A DNA stretch of 14,514 nt from Gp13-AA77 sp035516075 (GTDB lineage Bacteria; Acidobacteriota; Terriglobia; UBA7540): assembly GCA_035516075.1 (NCBI GenBank), contig DATJAQ010000158.1, positions 1-14,514 of the forward strand, read 5' to 3'. How positions within the stretch are numbered: the stretch's first letter is position 1; each line of letters opens with the position of its first letter. The notes below the pieces were generated by a model, which was not told the DNA's origin, did not search any database, and saw nothing but the letters and a program-made list of their open reading frames with translations. Shown here one piece after another: positions 7,095 to 14,264 of the stretch. Position numbers and translations under genes: made by a program.

Positions 7095-7324
7095 TGCAAG
7101 CCCGTTCGACGCCTATGCGGCTACATACGTTAGCGAGCGCCGGAAGTTCCCGAAATTGTCGGGCTCAGTGGACGGGCGCGGCTTCCGCTGGAATCGACGG
7201 TGTCTAACGCCGATGGAACTCGCCGCCCGAGAGTGGCGACTAATGAGCATCGCCGGCCTGGGCGCGATCGATGGCGGGACGCCTCAGACGGCCGTTTACG
7301 GGCGAGCCCTGCGCCAACCGATCA

Positions 7325-7888
7325 CTAACTGGCCCGCGCCATGCGCTGGTAATCCTCTTCGGCGCCCTGGGAGGCCAGCACCCAGAGCGTGTAGATGCCG
7401 AGCGCGGTGCCGAACGGGAAGTCGATCAGCTTCAGGCAGCCGACGACAATGGCGAACATCCGGGCCCAAGGCTGGCGGTCGAGCAAGCCCCAGCCCACCG
7501 CAATTCCAGCGGCCGCGGTGATGGCAAGGTAAGCGCCGATCCCACCGATGACAGGCATGAGAAGTCCGCGCATGGGGATCGCCAAAAACGGGAAACCGAT
7601 GTGCCCAAAAAACAGCATCGCCACGGCGGGAATCAAGCGGAAAATCGACACCACGATCCAGATGATGCCCAGGATCTGGATGTGCTTCGCCACCCGGGAC
7701 GGTTGTGGAATGCCGCTATATCGTGCGGGCGCCGCGGGTGCCGCGCCGGGCGCTGTCGCAGTTAAGGCCGGGACCGGAGCTGAAGCCGGAGGTGACGCCG
7801 CGAATCGAGTTGGGGTCGTCGCCTGGCCGCAACGATTGCAGAAATTCTGCCCCGGCTGAATCGTATATCCGCAACTGGCACAGTACAT
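7325..7888 (-). CDS. Zinc-ribbon membrane protein (unknown function)
   Basis: A 187-residue protein. Residues 3-20 form a zinc ribbon of the CxxC-x10-CxxC type (Cys3, Cys6, Cys17, Cys20) of the kind found at the N-terminus of many bacterial membrane proteins. A flexible Ala/Pro-rich linker covers about 29-63. The rest is membrane-embedded, with hydrophobic stretches near 69-93, 97-107, 111-136 and 143-171, and a short charged end (EEDYQRMARAS). The start at 7888 is firmly set by GAGGAGGG four bases upstream and by the ribbon beginning at residue 3; a longer frame to 8254 has no such support and would overlap the asparagine synthase on the other strand. The gene is divergent from that synthase across a 174-bp gap. 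No specific function can be inferred. Confidence 0.85.
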   Translation of the reverse strand: MYCASCGYTIQPGQNFCNRCGQATTPTRFAASPPASAPVPALTATAPGAAPAAPARYSGIPQPSRVAKHIQILGIIWIVVSIFRLIPAVAMLFFGHIGFPFLAIPMRGLLMPVIGGIGAYLAITAAAGIAVGWGLLDRQPWARMFAIVVGCLKLIDFPFGTALGIYTLWVLASQGAEEDYQRMARAS

Positions 7889-7892
7889 ATTT

Positions 7893-7900
7893 CCCTCCTC
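7893..7900 (-). promoter_or_regulatory. Ribosome-binding site of the zinc-ribbon protein
   Basis: GAGGAGGG on the minus strand, four bases before the ATG at 7888. It rules out the much longer upstream extension of the same frame. Confidence 0.75.
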
Positions 7901-8062
7901 TCGCACAGCGTTTCTATCCCAATGATACGCCTGGAGCGGCCGCAAGGTTCCCTGAACGGGTTGTGCCGGTGCCGGAAACACAACCCGACGGGATGAGTCC
8001 GCGGAGGGGGCACGCCAACGATGGCCACGGAGTTCGCCTACAATGTCAGGGGTCTTCATCGC

Positions 8063-10033
8063 ATGTGCGGCATCGCAGGTTTCGTGGAATTCAGGCCCTC
8101 GAGTGCGGCGGATCTCGAGGCGCGTGCGCGGACGATGGCGGACCAGCTCATCCATCGCGGTCCGGATGACGCCGGGGCCTGGGCCGAGCCCGCCATCGGC
8201 CTCGGCCTCGGCTTTCGCCGGCTCTCCATCCTGGACCTCTCGCCCGCCGGCCACCAGCCCATGGCGTCAGCCTCGGGGCGCTACGTGATCGTTTTCAACG
8301 GCGAGGTCTACAACTTCGCCGAACTTCGAGCTGAGCTCGTGCTGCTCGGCCACCGCTTCCGCGGCCGCTCGGACACGGAGGTCTTGCTGGAAGCTGTCGA
8401 AGAGTTGGGACTCGAGGCCGCGGTGCAGCGGCTCGTGGGTATGTTCGCCTTCGCGCTTTGGGACAGTCGCAAACGCGTGCTCCACCTGGTGAGAGACCGC
8501 TTGGGCATCAAGCCCCTTTATTACGGCTTCTCGGACGGCACCCTGCTCTTCGGCTCCGAGCTGAAGGCCCTCCGGGCGTATCCGGGCTGCAGGCCGGAGA
8601 TTAACCGCGACGCGCTCGCGCTCTTTCTGCGGCACGGCTACGTGCCCAGCCCCTATTCCATCTATCGCGGCATTTCGAAGCTTCGCCCCGGCTGGATGGC
8701 GAGCCTGGACCTCGGCGCGCACCGGGCGAAGGCGGCACAAGCGGACGTGATCCGGCTGCGCTCCTACTGGTCTCTTCGCGACGTGGCGGCGCGCGGCGAG
8801 CTCGAGCCGTTCCAGGGATCGGACGAGCAGGCGGCGGGGGAGCTGGAGCGGTTGTTGCGCGACTCGGTGCGGCTCCGAATGATCGCCGACGTGCCGCTGG
8901 GCGCGTTCCTCTCCGGGGGTATCGATTCCTCGCTCGTCGCGGCGCTGATGCAGGCCGAGAACACGCGCCGCGTGCAAACCTTCACGATCGGGTTCGAGGA
9001 CCCGGCATACAACGAAGCCGGCTACGCCGGGAGAGTGGCTGCGCACCTCGGCACCGACCACACTGAGTTGATTCTCACCGCGGAAGAGACTCGCGCCGTG
9101 ATTCCGAAGCTGCCGGCGATGTTCGACGAGCCCTTCGCCGACGCCTCTCAGATCCCCACCTACCTCGTCTCGGCGCTCGCCCGGCGCGCCGTCACGGTGA
9201 GCCTGTCCGGCGACGGAGGCGACGAACTCTTCGGTGGCTACACTCACTACACCCGGGGGCCATGGATGCGGCAACGACTGGGTTGGGTTCCGCATCGCAC
9301 CCGGCGCGCGCTCGCGGCCGCGCTCAGTGTACCGTCCGTTCCCGCGTATAACCGCGTGTTCGGCCGGGGTCAGCACCTCCTCTCCCTCCACAGCCGGCCA
9401 GCCACGGCGGGTGAAAAGATTCACAAGCTCGCCCAGGCCATGGCCGCTGCGGGCACTTGGGAGCTCCACCGGCATTTCTCTTCCCACTGGAAGCAACCCG
9501 CAGAATTGGTCGTCGGCGGTGACGAGCCGCCGACCGTTTTCACCGATGTCTCGGGGCGGCCTGGGCTGGCCGATTTCGCACAGCGCATGATGGTGGCGGA
9601 CGCGCTGATGTATCTGCCGGATGACATCCTGACCAAGGTCGATCGCGCCAGCATGGCCCTGAGCCTCGAGGCCCGGGTGCCGATATTGGACCACCGGGTC
9701 GTGGAATGGGCCGCGCGCCTCCCGCTTCATCTGAAGATTCGGAATGGCCAGGGCAAGTGGCTGCTTCGGCAGGTGCTCCATCACTTCGTCCCCGCCAACC
9801 TGATCGAACGGCCCAAGATGGGTTTCGCGGCGCCCATCGGCTCCTGGCTGCGCGGGCCGCTCCGCAACTGGGCAGAGACACTCCTGGCCGAAGACCGAAT
9901 CGCCCGCGAGGGATTCCTGCGGGCGCAACCCGTGCGCCGGATTTGGAACGAGCATCTGAGCGGCGATCGCAACGCCCAGGAAATGCTGTGGGCCGTCCTC
10001 ATGTTTCAGGCTTGGCTCGAGCGGTGGAAGTGA
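8063..10033 (+). CDS. asnB: Asparagine synthase (glutamine-hydrolysing)
   Basis: A 656-residue class II amidotransferase. The glutaminase domain (about 1-215) starts MCGIAGF, so Cys2 becomes the N-terminal nucleophile after Met removal; this fixes the start at 8063 over the longer in-frame ATG at 8021. It also shows RGPDDAG (32-38), NGEVYNF (79-85) and RDRLGIKPLYY (144-154). The synthetase domain carries the ATP-pyrophosphatase loop SGGIDSS (284-290), SGDGGDELFGGY (382-393) and the downstream DDILTKVDRASM and EARVPILDHR segments. It would transfer ammonia from glutamine to an activated carboxylate, aspartate in the classic enzyme. Synthases of this length beside glycosyltransferase genes, as here, often belong to exopolysaccharide or glycan loci and may amidate a sugar acid instead. 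AGGGG lies ten bases upstream of the start. Confidence 0.95.
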   Translation: MCGIAGFVEFRPSSAADLEARARTMADQLIHRGPDDAGAWAEPAIGLGLGFRRLSILDLSPAGHQPMASASGRYVIVFNGEVYNFAELRAELVLLGHRFRGRSDTEVLLEAVEELGLEAAVQRLVGMFAFALWDSRKRVLHLVRDRLGIKPLYYGFSDGTLLFGSELKALRAYPGCRPEINRDALALFLRHGYVPSPYSIYRGISKLRPGWMASLDLGAHRAKAAQADVIRLRSYWSLRDVAARGELEPFQGSDEQAAGELERLLRDSVRLRMIADVPLGAFLSGGIDSSLVAALMQAENTRRVQTFTIGFEDPAYNEAGYAGRVAAHLGTDHTELILTAEETRAVIPKLPAMFDEPFADASQIPTYLVSALARRAVTVSLSGDGGDELFGGYTHYTRGPWMRQRLGWVPHRTRRALAAALSVPSVPAYNRVFGRGQHLLSLHSRPATAGEKIHKLAQAMAAAGTWELHRHFSSHWKQPAELVVGGDEPPTVFTDVSGRPGLADFAQRMMVADALMYLPDDILTKVDRASMALSLEARVPILDHRVVEWAARLPLHLKIRNGQGKWLLRQVLHHFVPANLIERPKMGFAAPIGSWLRGPLRNWAETLLAEDRIAREGFLRAQPVRRIWNEHLSGDRNAQEMLWAVLMFQAWLERWK

Positions 10034-10057
10034 GACGTATTGCCGCGGACGATAGGC

Positions 10058-10063
10058 TATAAT
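10058..10063 (+). promoter_or_regulatory. Candidate -10 element (TATAAT)
   Basis: A consensus TATAAT hexamer 50 bases before the chosen start of the coiled-coil gene and 25 bases after the asparagine synthase stop. No convincing -35 hexamer is seen at 16-18 bp spacing, so this is a tentative promoter allowing the small gene to be expressed apart from the synthase. Confidence 0.3.
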
Positions 10064-10112
10064 GCCCTGGTGGGTTGGCGGCGTCGGGATTTGGCGCCGC
10101 CAGACGAAACCG

Positions 10113-10406
10113 ATGAATCCCGCAACGCAGACCTGGATGCCCGCCGTCCTTTCGCTGTTCGGCACGTTGATCGTAGTAGTGTTCACAGCGTGGTTGAACA
10201 CGCGGGCGCTGTCGGCCCAGATGGACACGGTCCGCGCCCAGATGGAGGCTCTCCGCGCCGAGATGCGCGGCGAGATTGCTGCACTTCGGGCTGAAATGAA
10301 ACAGGGTTTCGCGGAACTGCGACTGGAATTCCACACACAAATCAGCGAACTATCCCACCGCGTTGAGAGGCTGGAAGACCGGGTCGGGCTCGTGCAGCGG
10401 CCGTAA
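10113..10406 (+). CDS. Small membrane-anchored coiled-coil protein
   Basis: A 97-residue protein. One N-terminal transmembrane helix at about 9-29 (MPAVLSLFGTLIVVVFTAWL) is followed by an uninterrupted amphipathic coiled coil from about 34 to 93 with leucine/methionine spacing (MDTVRAQMEALRAEMRGEIAAL and so on), ending RVERLEDRVGLVQRP. The predicted form is a short rod tethered to the inner membrane. Similar small helix-plus-coil proteins are common in bacteria without known function. Neither the ATG at 10113 nor the in-frame ATG at 10062 has a strong ribosome-binding site; I chose 10113 because it puts the membrane helix near the N-terminus and drops an unusual WWVGGVGIWRR leader. It follows the asparagine synthase by 79 bp and converges with the glycosyltransferase gene at 10462. 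Confidence 0.7.
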   Translation: MNPATQTWMPAVLSLFGTLIVVVFTAWLNTRALSAQMDTVRAQMEALRAEMRGEIAALRAEMKQGFAELRLEFHTQISELSHRVERLEDRVGLVQRP

Positions 10407-10461
10407 GCTACATTGCCCTCAGTTCCTGGGTCATTCACTCCTTGTTCGATGTCGCCTGGGC

Positions 10462-11505
10462 TCATTTAGCGCCCACCACACTCGCGTAGACGGCCACGAT
10501 TTGGCGGGCGATGCATTCCTCGGCGTACGCGCGTATCCATTCACGGCCGCGTGTGCGGGTCCCTTGCCGGCAGACCTGAACGATGCGCGCGGCGATGTCT
10601 TCGGCGCGTCGCGGCACGATGTAGCAGCCTTCAGTGGGACCGATCAACTCGGCAACGTCGCCCACGTCCACCGAGATCACGGGCAGGTTCACCGCCATCG
10701 CCTCCTTGACGATGTTCGGCGACCCTTCGGAGTGTGACGCAAGGGCCAAGGCATCGACCGCGTTCAGGTAGAGCGGCATTAGTCGGCGCGGCTCCCCCGC
10801 CACGCGCAGGATCTCGACCTCCGGCAACTCGCGCTGGGCCAGCCGCACCGCTGCCTGCACCAAGTCGTAACGCTTGTTGGGAATCTCTGGGTCGTAGGGG
10901 AAAAGCACGAAACTGCGTTTTGAATCGAGCCCGAGCACCTGCCGGGCCTCGTGAATCTCCATGGGCCGGAAGACGTCGAGGTTCACGCCGTTTGGGATCA
11001 CGTGGACCGAGGCGAGGCGCAAGCGGGTTTTCATCGGCTTGCTCTTCACAATAACCGCAGCCACTAAGCGAGCGAGCAGAAAACTGGAGACTCGAAACAC
11101 GCGTCCCACGAGCCCTACGCGCCCGGCGCGGCCAAACCGGCCGAGCACATCGTCGCCCATGAACGACACCACCACCGGGACGCGCGCCTGCAACCGCGCC
11201 GCCCAACCCGACAGCCCGAAATGGGCGTGAATCAGATCGTAGGGCTGCGTGGCGAGCCGGCGGCGCATCTCGAAAATACCCCTTAGGTAATTCGCGACCG
11301 ACTGCCGCCCATCGATAAAGAGCACATCGTAGGCCACTCCGAACGGCCTCAGCGACTCCATCTGGGCCTGCACGAAGCTCCCGTAACCCGGGTCAGCATC
11401 CGTCGGCCAGAGATTCGTCACCACCAACACACGGTAGTGCCGGCCACCACTCGGTGCCGCGCCGGTGTCAGCCGCAACCGCCCCAGGTGTACGAAGGCCG
11501 GACAT
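10462..11505 (-). CDS. GT4-like glycosyltransferase
   Basis: A 347-residue GT-B-fold glycosyltransferase. The N-terminal acceptor domain begins around residue 24 (YRVLVVTNLWPTDADPGYGSFV, the usual opening of this group) and includes HAHFGLSG (93-100) and FMGDDVLGR (115-123). The linker PNGVNLDVF (171-179) leads into the donor domain with the retaining E-x7-E motif at Glu260 and Glu268 (SEGSPNIVKEAM). Such enzymes transfer a sugar from a nucleotide-sugar donor during glycan assembly on the cytoplasmic face of the membrane; the sugar cannot be predicted. The first 22 residues are low-complexity and the ATG at 11505 lacks a clear ribosome-binding site. It lies 62 bp behind the next glycosyltransferase, likely in the same operon. 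Confidence 0.9.
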   Translation of the reverse strand: MSGLRTPGAVAADTGAAPSGGRHYRVLVVTNLWPTDADPGYGSFVQAQMESLRPFGVAYDVLFIDGRQSVANYLRGIFEMRRRLATQPYDLIHAHFGLSGWAARLQARVPVVVSFMGDDVLGRFGRAGRVGLVGRVFRVSSFLLARLVAAVIVKSKPMKTRLRLASVHVIPNGVNLDVFRPMEIHEARQVLGLDSKRSFVLFPYDPEIPNKRYDLVQAAVRLAQRELPEVEILRVAGEPRRLMPLYLNAVDALALASHSEGSPNIVKEAMAVNLPVISVDVGDVAELIGPTEGCYIVPRRAEDIAARIVQVCRQGTRTRGREWIRAYAEECIARQIVAVYASVVGAK

Positions 11506-11567
11506 AAACTAACCGGTAGGCGAACGCCGAAGAGAGCGCGCCTCTCGAATCGCTTTGCCACCAAGCA

Positions 11568-12722
11568 TCATGGTTCAGAAGGGCCGGCCAGCGCCTCTTC
11601 GTACTGCCGGACGATTCGGTCCAGGCGGAAACGGTCGAGGAACACGTCGAGACCTCCGGCGCCCTGGGACCGCAGGTCGGCCCTGAGCGCCCCGATGACA
11701 GTCTCCGCGAGCCGGTGCGCATCGACGCCCGGCGCCAGGCGGCCCAGACGACAATTCTCCAGAATCTCCCGCACCCCGCCCGGACAGTCTGTACCCACAA
11801 CGGGTGTGCCGAGCGCCAGCGCCTCAAGCATAACGTTCGGCAATCCTTCGTAGCGCGATGAAAGCACGAACATGTCGGCGTGTTTCACCCACGGATAGGG
11901 GTTGAGCTGGTAGCCCGGGAATCGGACCCGGTCCGATAAGTGGAGCCGCTCGGCGAGCGCCTTAAGCTCGCCCTCGAGCGGGCCGCGGCCTAAAATCGTA
12001 AGGTCAGCCGCCGGGAACTCCCGCACCACTCGGGACATCGCTTCGAGCAAGAGATCGAAACCCTTCATGAACGTGAGGCGCCCGGAGGCCAGCAGGTGCG
12101 GCCCGGAGCGTGGCCCCGAATAAGGACTGGGCCCTGCCTCCGCCATCGTGCGAAGGAACCCGAAGTCGACCGGGTTGTAAATGCGAACCAACTTCCCCCG
12201 CGGAACGCCGAAGCACTCCTCGAGATCGCGCATCATGGCGTCGCACTGGCAGATCACACCGTCCGCCCTGGGGTAAACGCGAGGGTAGAGAGCGCCGAGA
12301 ATCCGGGGTAGCCTCGCTTCCTCCGCCAGCCATGCGCTCACCAGAATGGTCTCCCGCACCAGCAGCCGGACTCCGTGTGGCAGCAGAGAACGGGCGAGAA
12401 TCAGCATGATGTTGAGCTCGGCGATATTGGAAAGCACCGTCGCCGGGCGCAACTTCCAGGCGAGCCGGACGAGCCCGGGCAGGGCATAGCGGACTCGGCG
12501 GGAGCCGAGTTCATGGAGCGGGACGTCGCGGGGCAGCTTGTCGACGTAAGGTCCAGTCTTCTCGAGCACAGCCACATGAGGCACAAACCGCGTCCGGCTG
12601 AGATGGGTGACGATCGACACCATCACCCGTTCGGCGCCACCGCCGCCGAGTGAGGGCAGGAGAAACAGGATGCTGCTGGGTTGCGAGGCGATTGTTTCCC
12701 CCGGACTCCGCCAAGCAGACAC
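11568..12722 (-). CDS. GT4 family glycosyltransferase
   Basis: A 384-residue GT-B enzyme of the Glycos_transf_1 type. The N-terminal domain has LLPSLGGGGAERV (21-33), the hallmark loop of this group. The middle carries YNPVD (182-186), and the donor domain has ASGRLTFMKGFDLLLEAM (about 212-229, with the basic residue Lys220) and the E-x7-E motif at Glu292 and Glu300 (YEGLPNVMLEAL), followed by GTPVVGTDCPGGVREI. It would be a retaining sugar transferase acting in polysaccharide or lipid-linked glycan synthesis. The start is a GTG at 12722, two bases after the methyltransferase stop, with GGAG eleven bases upstream in the methyltransferase coding end; this tight spacing indicates co-translation. 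Donor and acceptor are unknown. Confidence 0.93.
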   Translation of the reverse strand: MSAWRSPGETIASQPSSILFLLPSLGGGGAERVMVSIVTHLSRTRFVPHVAVLEKTGPYVDKLPRDVPLHELGSRRVRYALPGLVRLAWKLRPATVLSNIAELNIMLILARSLLPHGVRLLVRETILVSAWLAEEARLPRILGALYPRVYPRADGVICQCDAMMRDLEECFGVPRGKLVRIYNPVDFGFLRTMAEAGPSPYSGPRSGPHLLASGRLTFMKGFDLLLEAMSRVVREFPAADLTILGRGPLEGELKALAERLHLSDRVRFPGYQLNPYPWVKHADMFVLSSRYEGLPNVMLEALALGTPVVGTDCPGGVREILENCRLGRLAPGVDAHRLAETVIGALRADLRSQGAGGLDVFLDRFRLDRIVRQYEEALAGPSEP

Positions 12723-12724
12723 TA

Positions 12725-13567
12725 TCAGACTTGCTCCGGCTGGCGGGCGACACAGACGACGTACGGAGAAGTCCAGCGGTTCGGTCGCAGATGAAACACA
12801 TGATCATCTGCGAACCAGACCAGCCGGGAAGCCGCCGTGTGTCCGCGCGAGACGAGCCACTTGGCCGGACGGTACCTCCAGCTTTCGAGGTTCAGCACCT
12901 CCAGGCCGGCGGGCATGAGATAGATTGCGGACACCACGTCCAGACCGGCCGCGCGGTGCGCCTGCGCCAGCCATTCCTTGCCTATCACGACGTGAGCGTC
13001 GTAGAGTTCGCGGTCAAGAAGCCGCTGATATCGGCCGAGAATCCCGGTGAGGTTGGGGATCAGCGCCACCGCCGTCCCCCCCGGCCTTACGAAAGCCGCC
13101 GTCGCGCGCACGGCCCGCGCCGTATCGTCGAAATGCTCAATCACGCCGAAGGAGAAAACGACGTCGAAGGCCCCGCGCAGGGCAGCCGGCGGTGCAAAGA
13201 AATCTGCAACATAAACGTCGCCCGGCACCCGCTCGCGCTCCAGAAGGCGACGGGCGCGCTCGCAGCCCAGCTCGGATTGATCGAGCCCGGCGACCCGGAA
13301 CCCAAAGTACCGCGCGAAGTAAGGCAGCAAGGCCGACTGCGCGCAGCCGATTTCGATGAGGCGCTGGCCGCGCGTGTGCTGGCCTCCAAAGGTCGCCGCA
13401 AAGAACCGGTGAAGGGTGCGGAACGGATAATTCTTAAGCCCTTCTCGAAGCGGATCGATGGGTGCCGGAAGGGGCGCGCGCTGCCACCAATGGTCCCAGA
13501 AGTCGCGCCCGGTGCGGTCACCGGCCTCGCCCAAGGGCGCGTCGCGTTGTGCCAGAGCTGGTCGCAT
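12725..13567 (-). CDS. SAM-dependent class I methyltransferase
   Basis: A 280-residue Rossmann-fold methyltransferase. Motif I, LIEIGCAQS, is at 70-78; the acidic end of strand 2 is in VAGLDQS (92-98); the motif II region is YVADFF (119-124); the FDVVFSFGVIEHFDD stretch (134-148) is typical of the methyltransferase 11/12 group; FVRPGG is at 159-164. The N-terminal segment (FWDHWWQRAP) and the 60-residue tail with PAGLEVLNLESWRYRPA are lineage-specific and may bind substrate. Being first in a tight operon with two glycosyltransferases, it may methylate a sugar or a glycan terminus; that is inference. The ATG at 13567 has GGAG directly abutting it, which is poor spacing, so the true start could differ slightly. 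Confidence 0.9.
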   Translation of the reverse strand: MRPALAQRDAPLGEAGDRTGRDFWDHWWQRAPLPAPIDPLREGLKNYPFRTLHRFFAATFGGQHTRGQRLIEIGCAQSALLPYFARYFGFRVAGLDQSELGCERARRLLERERVPGDVYVADFFAPPAALRGAFDVVFSFGVIEHFDDTARAVRATAAFVRPGGTAVALIPNLTGILGRYQRLLDRELYDAHVVIGKEWLAQAHRAAGLDVVSAIYLMPAGLEVLNLESWRYRPAKWLVSRGHTAASRLVWFADDHVFHLRPNRWTSPYVVCVARQPEQV

Positions 13568-13929
13568 CTCCGTTCGCTCGATCGAGTGCGGCGGACGACG
13601 ATTCGGGCACCGAGGCCACGGCCGCTAAGCGGACCGACGTTCCGGATGATGGTAGCACGAAGTCCTGGCACGCATGGCCGGTAAGGTCGGGACCGGGATT
13701 GGCGGCGGTCGATTGCCGATTGAAAGCTTGGGGTTCGGTACGGAGAAGTTGCGAAACTCGAAAATCGAAATTCGCAAATCCCGAGCGGTTTGGCCACCGT
13801 ACCTCCTCGTGAGGCGTTATCCTGCCACCAACTCACTACGATCCACAATCCACGATCTACCAGCGGTGGACGACTGAAGGCGGACCACTGCCAATTCATT
13901 GACCGGAGTAGCAGCCTCGACGTCACGAT
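13568..13929. other. Gene-free stretch upstream of the methyltransferase operon
   Basis: No credible gene. It must contain the operon promoter on the minus strand, but I cannot pick one with confidence. It holds an inverted repeat TTGCGAA (13749-13755) / TTCGCAA (13771-13777) around a 15-base loop rich in TCGAAA, and a patch of near-repeats ATCCAC-A-ATCCACGATC around 13841-13857. Open frames here read as low-complexity. Confidence 0.55.
13749..13777. repeat. 7-bp inverted repeat with TCGAAA-rich loop
   Basis: Arms TTGCGAA and TTCGCAA are exact complements; the loop contains ACTCGAAAATCGAAA. It lies about 180 bp upstream of the methyltransferase start. It could be a regulatory palindrome or part of a decayed simple repeat. 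Confidence 0.45.
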
Positions 13930-13944
13930 GACTGGTTCTAAAGG

Positions 13945-13958
13945 ACATTCCAGCTTTG
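13945..13958 (+). repeat. Short motif copy R1 (ACATTCCAGCTTTG)
   Basis: Exact copy of the motif, preceded by GGTTCTAAAGG. Shares TAAAGG-ACATTCCAGCTTTG with L2 and TTCTAA with L1. It lies 116 bp before R2. Confidence 0.7.
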
Positions 13959-14017
13959 AACCCGCGCGCCCCGACTCGCCCAGCCCGTGATTGAGCGTTT
14001 CGGGCCTCTCTCGTTTT

Positions 14018-14030
14018 TCGCGATTCGCGA
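14018..14030. repeat. Tandem TCGCGA palindromes
   Basis: TCGCGA-T-TCGCGA, two six-base palindromes separated by one base, followed directly by an unusually AT-rich patch (about 14032-14063) in this GC-rich region. Function unknown. Confidence 0.45.
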
Positions 14031-14060
14031 GACATATTTTTAACTATTTTATTTTCATAA

Positions 14061-14074
14061 ACATTCCAGCTTTG
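14061..14074 (+). repeat. Short motif copy R2 (ACATTCCAGCTTTG)
   Basis: Exact copy of the motif, directly after the AT-rich patch ending TTTTCATAA. Like L2 it is followed by GCT. It is the last copy before the ~250-bp direct repeat. Confidence 0.7.
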
Positions 14075-14131
14075 CTCGTCATTTCGGAGCGGGGAAATGG
14101 TATGTCGCAGACGGCCGACGAAGCAAGAGCC

Positions 14132-14228
14132 AGTGACGGCAGGCGTGTGACGACAGACAAGAGACAAGTGACGAGTGACGAGAGATGAGTGGCGAGAAAC
14201 GGGCGACGAAAGGCAACGGACAGGTAAC
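14132..14228 (+). repeat. Degenerate purine-rich GTGACGA microrepeat
   Basis: About 97 bp built from imperfect units resembling GTGACGA / GAGACAA / GGCGACGA, with the clearest tandem at 14168-14182 (GTGACGAGTGACGAG). Runs of this kind look like decayed short tandem repeats. No gene spans it convincingly. Confidence 0.6.
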
Positions 14229-14264
14229 GCAGGACCCGCACCGAGGCCCTATTCATTGAAAGAC

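Noticed and set aside
7077..7165. tRNA-like segment (GGTTGCAAGCCC)
   Set aside because: The T-arm-like string is not accompanied by an acceptor stem or anticodon arm at the right distances.
5561..7207. 548-residue open frame on the plus strand
   Set aside because: Antisense shadow of the ADOP permease, rich in His, Gln and Ala, with no family features.
8267..10465. 732-residue open frame on the minus strand
   Set aside because: It lies fully antisense to the asparagine synthase, whose motifs are unmistakable; the translation has no recognisable domain. Long antisense frames are expected in GC-rich genes.
12650..13684. 344-residue plus-strand open frame
   Set aside because: Antisense to the methyltransferase; Arg/Pro-rich with no motif.
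109..14074. CRISPR array
   Set aside because: The ACATTCCAGCTTTG copies occur only in two pairs 13.7 kb apart, without regular spacers or cas genes.
13817..14167. 116-residue minus-strand open frame
   Set aside because: Covers motif copies R1 and R2 and the AT-rich patch; the peptide is a translation of repeats rather than a gene.
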